Of a stretch of 64,000 nucleotides of DNA, positions 36,937 through 45,441 are shown piece after piece; positions within the stretch are counted from its first letter, which is position 1, and every line of letters starts with the position of its first letter. The stretch comes from Confluentibacter sediminis (GTDB taxonomy: Bacteria > Bacteroidota > Bacteroidia > Flavobacteriales > Flavobacteriaceae): positions 204,736 through 268,735 of the forward strand of contig NZ_QKPO01000005.1 in the NCBI RefSeq assembly GCF_003258355.1. Reading direction: 5' to 3'. The translations under genes were made by a program, and so were the position numbers. Below the pieces are notes generated by a model that saw nothing but the letters and a program-made list of their open reading frames with translations, made no database searches and was not told the DNA's origin.

Positions 36937-39900
36937 TTAAGCCATAATAGGTTCTAAAACTTTTAGAGCTTGTTTTACAGATTTTATGTTTTCAAAGGTT
37001 AACAATAAGCGTAAACCATTTCGGGTTTGTTTCTCCTTCATTTGGCAGGTTTTTGGATTTGTTTGAACGTACTGTAATACACTTGTAAAATTATTACTTT
37101 GGTAAAAACTACTTTGTTGATCGGTAATAAAATAACCAATAAATTTGCCTTGTTTCATGATTATTTTTTCGAAACCTACTTTGGTGGCTATCCATTTAAT
37201 ACGAACGCTATTTAATAAATCCCGAACCTGAATTGGCAATTCCCCAAAACGGTCTATAAGTTGAGTTTCAAATTTTTGTAATTCCTCTTCAGTTTTTAAA
37301 TCATTTAATTGGGTATATAAATTTAAACGTTCGGCAATATTGTTCACATAATCATCGGGGAAAAGCAGCTCAAAATCAGAATCGATAGTAACTTCTTTTA
37401 CATATACTTTGGCGTCAATATCTTCTTCATACAAGTCTTTAAACTCATTTTCTTTAAGCTCTTCAATAGCTTCATTCAATATTTTCTGATAGGTATCGAA
37501 ACCAATCTCATTAATAAACCCGCTTTGTTCTCCACCCAATAAATCGCCCGCACCACGAATCTCTAAATCTTTCATAGCAATATTAAATCCGCTACCAAGT
37601 TCTGTAAACTGCTCTAAAGCAGTGATACGTTTTCTGGCATCATCGGTCATGGCCGAATATTCTGGTGTTATAAAATAGCAGAATGCTTTTTTATTGCTGC
37701 GCCCTACTCTACCCCGCATTTGGTGTAAATCGCTCAGCCCAAAATTATTGGCATTATTAATGAAAATAGTATTGGCATTGGGTACATCCAATCCGCTTTC
37801 TATAATGGTTGTACTCACCAAAACATCAAATGCCCCGTCCATAAAAGCCAACATGAGTTGTTCTAGTTTTTTGCCATCCATTTGACCATGTCCAATACCA
37901 ATTTTAGCATCTGGCACCAAACGTTGAATCATACCAGCTACTTCTTTTATGTTTTCAATACGATTATGAATAAAGAATATTTGTCCACCACGCTGAATTT
38001 CATAACTCACGGCATCTCGAATGGTTTCTTCATTAAAACGAATCACATGGCTTTCAATAGGATATCGATTTGGTGGAGGTGTTGTAATAACCGATAAATC
38101 TCTTGCAGCCATTAAACTAAATTGAAGCGTTCTGGGAATGGGTGTGGCTGTTAAAGTTAACACATCGACATTGTCTTTTAAAGTTTTTAATTTTTCTTTA
38201 ACAGCCACGCCAAATTTTTGTTCCTCATCAACAATTAAAAGCCCTAAATCTTTAAATTTCACATCTTTATTAACCAACTGATGGGTACCAATAATAATAT
38301 CTACTTTGCCATTTTCTAACTTTTCAAGAGTTTCTCGTCTCTCTTTAGCGGTTCTAAATCGGTTTAAATAATCTACTGTTACGGGGAAATCTTTTAAACG
38401 CTCTGTAAACGTTCTGGAATGTTGATATGCTAAAATAGTGGTTGGCACCAATACGGCAACTTGCTTACCGTTATCAACCGCTTTAAAGGCTGCTCGAATG
38501 GCAACTTCGGTTTTGCCAAATCCCACATCGCCACACACCAATCGGTCCATAGGGCGATCGCTTTCCATATCTGCTTTAATATCGGCCGTTGCTGTGGTTT
38601 GGTCGGGGGTATCTTCATATAAAAAAGAAGATTCCAATTCCAATTGCATATAACTATCTGGATTGTATTGATAGCCTTTCTCCGTTTTTCGTTTGGCGTA
38701 TAATTGAATAAGATTAAAAGCTATATGCTTAACCCTCGATTTCGTTTTCTCTTTAAGTGTTTTCCAAGCATTACTTCCCAATTTATAAATCTTGGGAGGC
38801 TTTCCGTCTTTACCATTAAACTTAGTGATTTTATGCAACGAGTGGATACTTAAATATAAGACATCACGCTCGCCATAAACCAATTTAATAGCTTCTTGCT
38901 TTTTACCTTCTACATCAATTTTTTGCAAACCACCAAAACGACCAATACCATGATCGATATGAGTTACGTAATCACCAATATCTAAATTGGTTAATTCCTT
39001 TAAAGTGATGGATTGTTTTTTAGCGTAACCGTTTTTGACATTAAATTTATGATAGCGCTCAAAAATTTGATGATCGGTATAACAAACTATTTTATTATCA
39101 TAATCTACAAACCCTTGATGCAAAGACAAGGTGATGGTTTTATATGACTTGACTTCTAAATGTGAATCGTCAAAAATATCATGAAAACGTTTCGCTTGCT
39201 GTTCGCTTACACAGGCAATATAATTGGTAAAGCCTTTATCATAATTGGTATTTAAATCTTCAATTAATAAGTTGAATTGCTTGTTAAACGACGGTTGAGG
39301 GGATGTCTTAAATTCAATAACGTCATCTGAAGAATTTGAGAAAACAGCCATAGTTCCAAACTCCACAATCGAAAAATCCAATAATTGTCTTTTTAGCAAC
39401 TCCGAATTACAAAATAACTCTTCTGGTTTGGCATGCTTAATGTCTGATGAAAGCGTGTTAAAAGCCTCTTCTGCCTTTGCATAAAAATCATCAATCCTTG
39501 AAAAAAACAAGTCTGGGTTTTTAAAGCAAAGTACTGTTTTTGAAGCTATATATTTTAAGAAACTCGCACGCTCTTCGTTCAAAAATTTATTTTCAACATT
39601 GGGAATGATGTTGATTTTTTTAATTTGTTCAATGGACAATTGTGTTTCAACATCAAAGGTTCTAATGCTATCCACCTCATCACCAAAAAACTCAATTCTA
39701 TAAGGTTCGTCGTTTGAAAACGAAAACACATCTACAATACCACCTCTCACTGAAAATTCTCCTGGTTCAGTAACAAAATCAACCCGTTTAAATTGGTATT
39801 CAAACAACACCTCATTAACAAAATCTATGGATAAATTATCACCAACACTAATTTTTAAGGTGTTACGCTCCAGTTCTTTTCTAGTAACTACTTTTTCAAA

Positions 39901-40284
39901 AAGGGCATCGGGATAAGTAACTATTATTGCTGGTTTTTTTTGTGAATTAATGCGATTTAAAACTTCAGCTCTCAACAACACATTCGCATTATCTGTTTCT
40001 TCAATTTGATATGGTCTACGGTAACTGCCTGGATAAAACAACACGTCTTTATTGTTAATGAGTTGCTCTAGGTCGTTTAAATAAAAAGCCGCTTCTTCTT
40101 TATCATTAAACACCAATAAAAAAGGTTTGTCTGCATCTTTAAAAACACTTGAAATAACAAAGGATAGAGAAGAGCCTACCAAGCCTTTTATATGGGTTCT
40201 ACCTTGATTTTTGGCAATAGCAACCTGCAGATTTTGCGTTTGTAAAATCTGTGAATAGGTTTGCGAGAGAATGGTTTTACTCAC
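36937..40284 (-). CDS. mfd: Transcription-repair coupling factor Mfd
   Basis: This 1115-residue DNA translocase releases stalled RNA polymerase and recruits UvrA. The N-terminal UvrB-like part holds PGSYRRPYQIEETDN and FSVRGGIVDVFSF. The RNA-polymerase-interacting CarD-like domain contains GDYVTHIDHGIGRFGGL. The RecG-like motor has Walker A GDVGFGKTEVA, the Walker B variant DEEQKFGV, TATPIPRTLQFSL and QMRGRVGRS. A C-terminal TRCF domain follows. It is full length with a normal start, and its strand is opposite to terB. Confidence 0.97.
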   Translation of the reverse strand: MSKTILSQTYSQILQTQNLQVAIAKNQGRTHIKGLVGSSLSFVISSVFKDADKPFLLVFNDKEEAAFYLNDLEQLINNKDVLFYPGSYRRPYQIEETDNANVLLRAEVLNRINSQKKPAIIVTYPDALFEKVVTRKELERNTLKISVGDNLSIDFVNEVLFEYQFKRVDFVTEPGEFSVRGGIVDVFSFSNDEPYRIEFFGDEVDSIRTFDVETQLSIEQIKKINIIPNVENKFLNEERASFLKYIASKTVLCFKNPDLFFSRIDDFYAKAEEAFNTLSSDIKHAKPEELFCNSELLKRQLLDFSIVEFGTMAVFSNSSDDVIEFKTSPQPSFNKQFNLLIEDLNTNYDKGFTNYIACVSEQQAKRFHDIFDDSHLEVKSYKTITLSLHQGFVDYDNKIVCYTDHQIFERYHKFNVKNGYAKKQSITLKELTNLDIGDYVTHIDHGIGRFGGLQKIDVEGKKQEAIKLVYGERDVLYLSIHSLHKITKFNGKDGKPPKIYKLGSNAWKTLKEKTKSRVKHIAFNLIQLYAKRKTEKGYQYNPDSYMQLELESSFLYEDTPDQTTATADIKADMESDRPMDRLVCGDVGFGKTEVAIRAAFKAVDNGKQVAVLVPTTILAYQHSRTFTERLKDFPVTVDYLNRFRTAKERRETLEKLENGKVDIIIGTHQLVNKDVKFKDLGLLIVDEEQKFGVAVKEKLKTLKDNVDVLTLTATPIPRTLQFSLMAARDLSVITTPPPNRYPIESHVIRFNEETIRDAVSYEIQRGGQIFFIHNRIENIKEVAGMIQRLVPDAKIGIGHGQMDGKKLEQLMLAFMDGAFDVLVSTTIIESGLDVPNANTIFINNANNFGLSDLHQMRGRVGRSNKKAFCYFITPEYSAMTDDARKRITALEQFTELGSGFNIAMKDLEIRGAGDLLGGEQSGFINEIGFDTYQKILNEAIEELKENEFKDLYEEDIDAKVYVKEVTIDSDFELLFPDDYVNNIAERLNLYTQLNDLKTEEELQKFETQLIDRFGELPIQVRDLLNSVRIKWIATKVGFEKIIMKQGKFIGYFITDQQSSFYQSNNFTSVLQYVQTNPKTCQMKEKQTRNGLRLLLTFENIKSVKQALKVLEPIMA

Positions 40285-40573
40285 GTAATTATGGTATTTA
40301 AGATGACAAATATAAGCTTTGCCCTTATTTTATTATAATAAATAACAAATCTATAACTTTATTCTTATGAATATTTAAGTATTATTTGGGCACTCATCAT
40401 TTCCGATAAGAACCAACCTCCAAAACATAATCCGTGATAGGACTAGAAAACAGCAAAAACAAAGACATTTTTCTCTATTTAAAATACTTTTTTGTCTTAA
40501 TTATATTAACGACACCAAATCTGTTGAATGTTTTTTTCGGTTTATTTTGTGTAAAAAAAATGAAAAAAATATG

Positions 40574-40581
40574 TAGGTTTG
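40574..40581 (+). promoter_or_regulatory. Promoter -7 box before terB-like gene
   Basis: TAGGTTTG matches TAnnTTTG, 29 bases before the start at 40611. The only TTG upstream (40547-40549) gives a long 24-base spacer. The remaining part of the 40285-40610 gap shows nothing else I can support. Confidence 0.45.
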
Positions 40582-40610
40582 CAGCACTTTAAAAATATAA
40601 ACAAGAATTT

Positions 40611-41042
40611 ATGTCGTTTTCAGATTTATTTGATAGTGGATTTAAAAAGCGTAACGAAGATCATTTTGCGGCTATCGTAAGAGTGGCGATGGATGATGGC
40701 GTGATTTCTGAAGAAGAAAAAGCCTTTTTAGATAGATTGGCTCATAACTTAGATATTAGTGAAGGTGATTACAAACTTATTTTAAGTGATTACAAATCGC
40801 ATCCTATAAATCCGCCTCATTCTTACGATCAGCGTTTAGAGCGTTTATACGATTTAGCACGTATGGTTTATGTAGATCATATTAAAGGAGACCACGAAGA
40901 AATTTTACTAACCAAAATTGCCATTGGGTTAGGTTTTCATGTACAAAACGTAAAATATATTATTGACAAAGCTTTGTGCTTAGTAAATGAAGAAGTGGAC
41001 TTAGAAACTTTTATGCATGAAATGAAACATATGAATAGATAA
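40611..41042 (+). CDS. TerB family protein
   Basis: This 143-residue, all-helical cytoplasmic protein has the TerB pattern of acidic residues: AIVRVAMDDGVISEEEKAFLDRLAHNLDIS and LYDLARMVYVDHIKGDHEEILLTKIAIGLGF. Such domains bind metal ions and occur in tellurite-resistance and membrane stress systems. No other ter genes are adjacent, so tellurite resistance should not be assumed. A perfect hairpin terminator follows. Another TerB domain is found in the DnaJ-type protein later in the window. Confidence 0.85.
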   Translation: MSFSDLFDSGFKKRNEDHFAAIVRVAMDDGVISEEEKAFLDRLAHNLDISEGDYKLILSDYKSHPINPPHSYDQRLERLYDLARMVYVDHIKGDHEEILLTKIAIGLGFHVQNVKYIIDKALCLVNEEVDLETFMHEMKHMNR

Positions 41043-41059
41043 TATATTCTTTATTCAAT

Positions 41060-41095
41060 ACGAAAAACGCGAACCAAAAGGTTCGCGTTTTTCGT
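41060..41095 (+). terminator. Terminator after terB-like gene
   Basis: A perfect 16-bp stem (41060-41075 with 41080-41095) has an AAAA loop. Its core GCGAACC/GGTTCGC is the same as in the hairpin at 42158-42191. Confidence 0.88.
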
Positions 41096-41200
41096 TTAAT
41101 CAATTATAGTTAGTAAGATTATGCATCTTAAGAAGGTTAAAAATTATTGTTTTTTTAACATCCTTTATTTATACATTTACATATTCTAATTTAGTGGCAA

Positions 41201-41548
41201 ATGTCAAAACTTAACTGTTTCGTTTTAACGGTTATTATTAGTTTCTTCTCGTTATTTCTGTTCAAAACAGAAAGTGCTACTTCATTTAAACGCCTCGTAC
41301 ATACACATGATATTAAAATTGACAATGCTTTTAATACATGTGCTATATCAACTAATAACTCTTTTGAACATTTAGTAAATTTTGAAAAGGAAAAAGAGCA
41401 GCCTTCCGTTAGTTGTTTTTACACAACTGCATCATCTCTAAACAAACGATATTTAAATACTAATTTACAGTACTTAAAAATTTGTGGATTTTTTGATTTA
41501 AATTTAACCACTCGTACCATTATTTACCCTTTCCATTCCTTCTTGTAA
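41201..41548 (+). CDS. Small exported protein of unknown function
   Basis: This 115-residue protein begins with a hydrophobic stretch (about 5-22) followed by SATS, suggesting a signal peptide or single anchor. Three Cys residues and a Phe/Leu-rich C-terminus are the only other traits. I do not recognise a domain. It is included because it fills an intergenic region on the same strand as its neighbours, has a secretion-type N-terminus and starts with a standard ATG. Codon use looks normal, yet a spurious frame cannot be fully ruled out. Confidence 0.5.
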   Translation: MSKLNCFVLTVIISFFSLFLFKTESATSFKRLVHTHDIKIDNAFNTCAISTNNSFEHLVNFEKEKEQPSVSCFYTTASSLNKRYLNTNLQYLKICGFFDLNLTTRTIIYPFHSFL

Positions 41549-41640
41549 CCCATTGATTTTATTGTATTAACCAAAACACCAATCATTAAAAAATGGCATG
41601 GTGGTTTATCTATTCATAAAATTAATTTAAAACATACAAG

Positions 41641-42141
41641 ATGAAAATTTCATTAGTAATTATTTCTACGCTTTTAGTGTTATGCGTATTCGTTCCTTTT
41701 ATCATATTTATTTATAATGGAACAAAAAATACACTTAGTATAAAAAAACAAGCCCATTTATTAATAAAAAATAACGGCATCATTTATAGCGTTAAAGACG
41801 TTTGGCGTAAAAATTTTATAGGGATAAGTAGTGACAATAAAACACTTACCTATATTCACTTTAAACTAAACAAGCCCTTTATTATTGATATTAGTTTAGC
41901 AGACTTAAAACAATGTCATATTATTAAAAACTATAATAATGGAACAAATAAGACGACATCACTAAAGAGTTTAGATTTAGAATTTATTTATAAATCTGCT
42001 TCTAAACCAAATACTATTATCAACTTTTTTAATGTAGATGATGATTTAAATGAAGATTTTGAATGGCAACGTATTGAAAAATGGCAACAATTAATTAAGG
42101 CCTCTATACCACAACAAATCATAAGTAAAATAGCTTCTTAA
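41641..42141 (+). CDS. Membrane-anchored protein of unknown function
   Basis: This 166-residue protein has one N-terminal transmembrane helix (about 3-27). A mixed alpha/beta soluble part follows, with IKNNGIIYSVKDVWRKNFIGIS and a final helical segment EDFEWQRIEKWQQLIKASI. The region between about 50 and 140 alternates short strands, somewhat like PH-type membrane-associated domains, but I cannot assign a family. It ends 18 bases before a bidirectional terminator facing tex. Confidence 0.65.
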   Translation: MKISLVIISTLLVLCVFVPFIIFIYNGTKNTLSIKKQAHLLIKNNGIIYSVKDVWRKNFIGISSDNKTLTYIHFKLNKPFIIDISLADLKQCHIIKNYNNGTNKTTSLKSLDLEFIYKSASKPNTIINFFNVDDDLNEDFEWQRIEKWQQLIKASIPQQIISKIAS

Positions 42142-42157
42142 AAGCCATTTTTTAATT

Positions 42158-42191
42158 TAAGAAAAGCGAACCAAATGGTTCGCTTTTCTTA
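42158..42191. terminator. Bidirectional terminator between convergent genes
   Basis: A perfect 16-bp stem (42158-42173 with 42176-42191) sits between the 166-residue gene and tex, and its right arm overlaps the last codons of tex. Both sides are A/T-rich, so it can stop transcription from both directions. Confidence 0.8.
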
Positions 42192-44312
42192 TTTATGCAG
42201 TTTTAATTGAATACGCTTACGCGGAATATCCACCTCTAAAACCTTTACGATCACTTGTTGGTGCAGGCTTACATGTTCATTAACATCTTTAACAAAACTA
42301 TCTGAAAGGTTTGACACATGAATCAATCCGCTTTCTTTAATGCCAATATCCACAAAACATCCGAAATTGGTAATATTATTAACAATTCCTGGCAGTAATT
42401 GCCCCTCATGCAAATCATTTATCGTTTTTATGTTTTGATTGAATGTAAATACTTTAGCTTGCTCACGAATATCCAAGCCCGGTTTTTCAAGTTCTTTAAG
42501 AATATCTTGAAGCGTTGGCAAGCCAACAGCTTCGGTGCAATATGTTTTTAAATCTATTTTTTGAAGTAAGTCTTTATTTCCTATTAAATCTGAAACACTT
42601 TTGCTTAAATCTTTTGCCATTTTTTCAACAATAGCATAACTCTCAGGATGTACCGCAGAATCGTCTAGCGGATTTTTACATTCTTTAATTCTCAAAAAAG
42701 CAGCACCTTGCTCAAAGGATTTATCTCCCAAACGAGGTACTTTTTTAATGTCTTGTCTTGATGAAAACGCTCCATGTTCTTTTCTATATTCAAAAATATT
42801 TTCGGCCAGTTTAGGCCCAATGCCAGATACATAACTTAACAGGGATTTGCTTGCTGTATTGACATTAACACCAACTGCATTTACACAATTTTCAACAACC
42901 ACATCCAATGATTTTTGAAGTTTATTTTGGTCTACATCATGCTGATACTGGCCAACGCCAATAGATTTCGCATCAATTTTAACCAACTCTGCCAACGGAT
43001 CTTGAAGCCTTCTTCCAATAGATACACTACCTCTCACCGTCACATCATAATCTGGAAATTCTTCTCGTGCAATCTTTGATGCCGAATAAATACTGGCTCC
43101 TGCTTCACTCACTACAAAAACCTGTACCTCATTTTTAAAATGAATCTTTCGAATAAAGTCTTCTGTTTCTCTTGAGGCTGTGCCGTTACCAATAGCAATC
43201 GCATCAATTTTATAGGCTTCGGTTAACGATCCTATCTTTTTTATGGCTCCCATCGTGTCACTTTTTGGTGGATGCGGATAAATGGTTTCATTGTATAACA
43301 AGTTTCCCTGTTCATCTAAACATACGACTTTACAACCTGTTCTAAATCCTGGATCGATTGCCAAAACTCTTTTTTCACCTAGTGGAGAGCCTAACAATAA
43401 TTGCTTTAAGTTTTTTGTAAATACCGAAATAGCGGCTTCGTCGGCTTTTTCTTTTGCTATTTGTAATGCTTCGTTTGACAAGGATGGCAATAACAACCGT
43501 TTATAAGCATCTGTGATTGCTATTTGAATGTGTTCTGAACAATCGTTGTTAGAACGAAGGATTCTGTCTTCTATTTTGCTTAAAGCTTTATCATCATCAA
43601 TAGCTATTTTAAGCTTAATAAAACCTTCAGATTCTGCTCTTAAAATCGCCAATAAACGATGCGAGGGTATGCGACTTAAGTTTTCTTCCCATTCAAAATA
43701 ATCTCTAAATTTTTGGGCATTTTCATCATCTTTTTTTGCTTTCACCACTTTTGTAGAAATCATGGCAAAACGCTCTAATTGATGTCTGATGTTGTTTCTA
43801 ATATCGCTGCGTTCGTTAATCCATTCGGCAATGATATGTCGAGCACCTTCTAAAGCCTCTTCCACAGAAGCGATGTTTCCTTTTACATATTTAAATGCCA
43901 CGGACTCTAAATCATGGGCATTTTGGCTCATCATTATTTTTGCCAAAGGTTCTAATCCGTTTTGCCGTGCTGTTTCAGCTTTTGTCTTTTTGCTCTTCTT
44001 GTAGGGTAAATATAAATCTTCCAGTGTTGTTAAATCTGGAGCCGCTTCCATTTTTTGTTTTAATTCTGACGTTAAAACACCTTGTTCATCCAGTGCTTTT
44101 AAAATGGCTGATTTTCTTTTTTCTAAGGCTTCAAACTGTTCTTTATATTTTACAATATCACCAATTTGAACCTCATCTAAATTACCTGTACGTTCTTTTC
44201 TATAACGAGAAATGAAGGGAATGGTACAGTCTTCATTTAATAATTCAACAGTGTTTTTTATGGAGGCTTCTGATAATTGGGTTTGGGAAATTATAAATGA
44301 AATTAAAGACAT
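42189..44312 (-). CDS. tex: Tex family S1 RNA-binding protein
   Basis: This 707-residue protein has the Tex layout. The N-terminal helical part contains PFISRYRKERTGNLDEVQ. A YqgF-like nuclease fold follows (KRVLAIDPGFRTGCKVVCLDEQGNLLYNETIYPHPP), then a double helix-hairpin-helix (VGVNVNTASKSLLSYVSGIGPKLAENIFEYR) and a C-terminal S1 domain (LLPGIVNNITNFGCFVDIGIKESGLIHVS). Tex proteins bind nucleic acid and affect transcription and stress survival. Full length, single gene. Confidence 0.96.
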   Translation of the reverse strand: MSLISFIISQTQLSEASIKNTVELLNEDCTIPFISRYRKERTGNLDEVQIGDIVKYKEQFEALEKRKSAILKALDEQGVLTSELKQKMEAAPDLTTLEDLYLPYKKSKKTKAETARQNGLEPLAKIMMSQNAHDLESVAFKYVKGNIASVEEALEGARHIIAEWINERSDIRNNIRHQLERFAMISTKVVKAKKDDENAQKFRDYFEWEENLSRIPSHRLLAILRAESEGFIKLKIAIDDDKALSKIEDRILRSNNDCSEHIQIAITDAYKRLLLPSLSNEALQIAKEKADEAAISVFTKNLKQLLLGSPLGEKRVLAIDPGFRTGCKVVCLDEQGNLLYNETIYPHPPKSDTMGAIKKIGSLTEAYKIDAIAIGNGTASRETEDFIRKIHFKNEVQVFVVSEAGASIYSASKIAREEFPDYDVTVRGSVSIGRRLQDPLAELVKIDAKSIGVGQYQHDVDQNKLQKSLDVVVENCVNAVGVNVNTASKSLLSYVSGIGPKLAENIFEYRKEHGAFSSRQDIKKVPRLGDKSFEQGAAFLRIKECKNPLDDSAVHPESYAIVEKMAKDLSKSVSDLIGNKDLLQKIDLKTYCTEAVGLPTLQDILKELEKPGLDIREQAKVFTFNQNIKTINDLHEGQLLPGIVNNITNFGCFVDIGIKESGLIHVSNLSDSFVKDVNEHVSLHQQVIVKVLEVDIPRKRIQLKLHK

Positions 44313-44442
44313 GAAAAAGTTTAAATAAATTGAAAAGCAAATATAACAAGTTTATTTGTTTGAAAAATATACGACATGTATCGTATGGATTGGTGCTTGT
44401 TCGATTTCTATTTTTGTTACAAACAGCAACACCAAGACTATT

Positions 44443-45441
44443 ATGAAAAACATATTATTGACATTTTTACTTCTTGCCTTAACAACCAATTCCTTTTGGG
44501 CACAAAAAACAACTTTAAAGGATTTTAATCTTCCAGAAAAGACTCTAGCTGTCCAAATTATGGAAGCTAATTATAATGGCGAAACCAAAGAGTTCTTACC
44601 CATTTCACAACAAGTATTAGTATTCAAAAACGGTAAATTAACTGAAGATAAATATGCTATGGCTGACAAATCTTATGGTTCACAAACAGTTAATGAATAC
44701 AATGAAGCTGGTCAATTAAACAAAAGCTCATTTTTGTCCTTTAATAAAGAAAAACCTGTATCTAGCATTACAACTTACCAGTATGTAAAAGAAAATAATT
44801 TAGTAGCAGTATATGAAACTTCAGATAATGGTTATAAACGAAAAACTGAAGACCGAAACTACAATACCTCAGGTAACTTGGTTAGTAGTGTTTTTTACGA
44901 TCAAAACGGAGATAAAATGAAGACTGTCACTTATTTTGACAATCATAATGACATTCTTTATCACTATAAAAATAATTCTCAAAAATCTTATCAGCCGAAT
45001 TTAGAATCTATTTATTATTCGGGAAACCAAATACTATTTTCAAACACAATTTATGTAGATAAAGAACTCCAACAAACTATTGTTAAAACAACTGATTATC
45101 TGTATGATGATGATAATAATTTAATAGAAATGAATATCACAAATACCTATGAAGATTCTGAAGAAAAAGCTCGAAACGTATTTAACATACTAAATAAATC
45201 ATTTAATACTAAAAAAAGTGATACTTCAAAAAACACTAAAAAACTAAGTTATAGCAACTATAAATCTAATGGCGTTTGGACGGCTCAAATACCTGAAAAA
45301 TTAACTTTACAAAATCAAATTAGTTTGACATTTCGAACTATAATGACCACAGATGAAAAAACATATACCATAACAGATCAAAATGAATTATTGAAATTTT
45401 TGGATGATACCTACCAAAAAATTAAAGCTCAAAAACCTTGA
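44443..45441 (+). CDS. Exported protein with YD/WG-like repeats, unknown function
   Basis: This 332-residue protein has a clear signal peptide from the ATG at 44443 (MKNILLTFLLLALTTNSFWAQ). The upstream in-frame start at 44356 would add 29 residues with no signal character. The body shows repeated strand pairs of the form YNEAGQLNKSSF, YNTSGNLVSSVFYDQNGDK and YLYDDDNNLIEMNI, like YD or RHS-style beta repeats. The stop overlaps the TTG start of the next gene, so the two are co-translated. No enzymatic motif is seen. It heads a three-gene group with two MORN proteins. Confidence 0.75.
   Translation: MKNILLTFLLLALTTNSFWAQKTTLKDFNLPEKTLAVQIMEANYNGETKEFLPISQQVLVFKNGKLTEDKYAMADKSYGSQTVNEYNEAGQLNKSSFLSFNKEKPVSSITTYQYVKENNLVAVYETSDNGYKRKTEDRNYNTSGNLVSSVFYDQNGDKMKTVTYFDNHNDILYHYKNNSQKSYQPNLESIYYSGNQILFSNTIYVDKELQQTIVKTTDYLYDDDNNLIEMNITNTYEDSEEKARNVFNILNKSFNTKKSDTSKNTKKLSYSNYKSNGVWTAQIPEKLTLQNQISLTFRTIMTTDEKTYTITDQNELLKFLDDTYQKIKAQKP

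Noticed and set aside
40611..41042. Tellurite resistance locus
   Set aside because: Only an isolated TerB domain is present, without TerA, TerC, TerD or TerZ neighbours.
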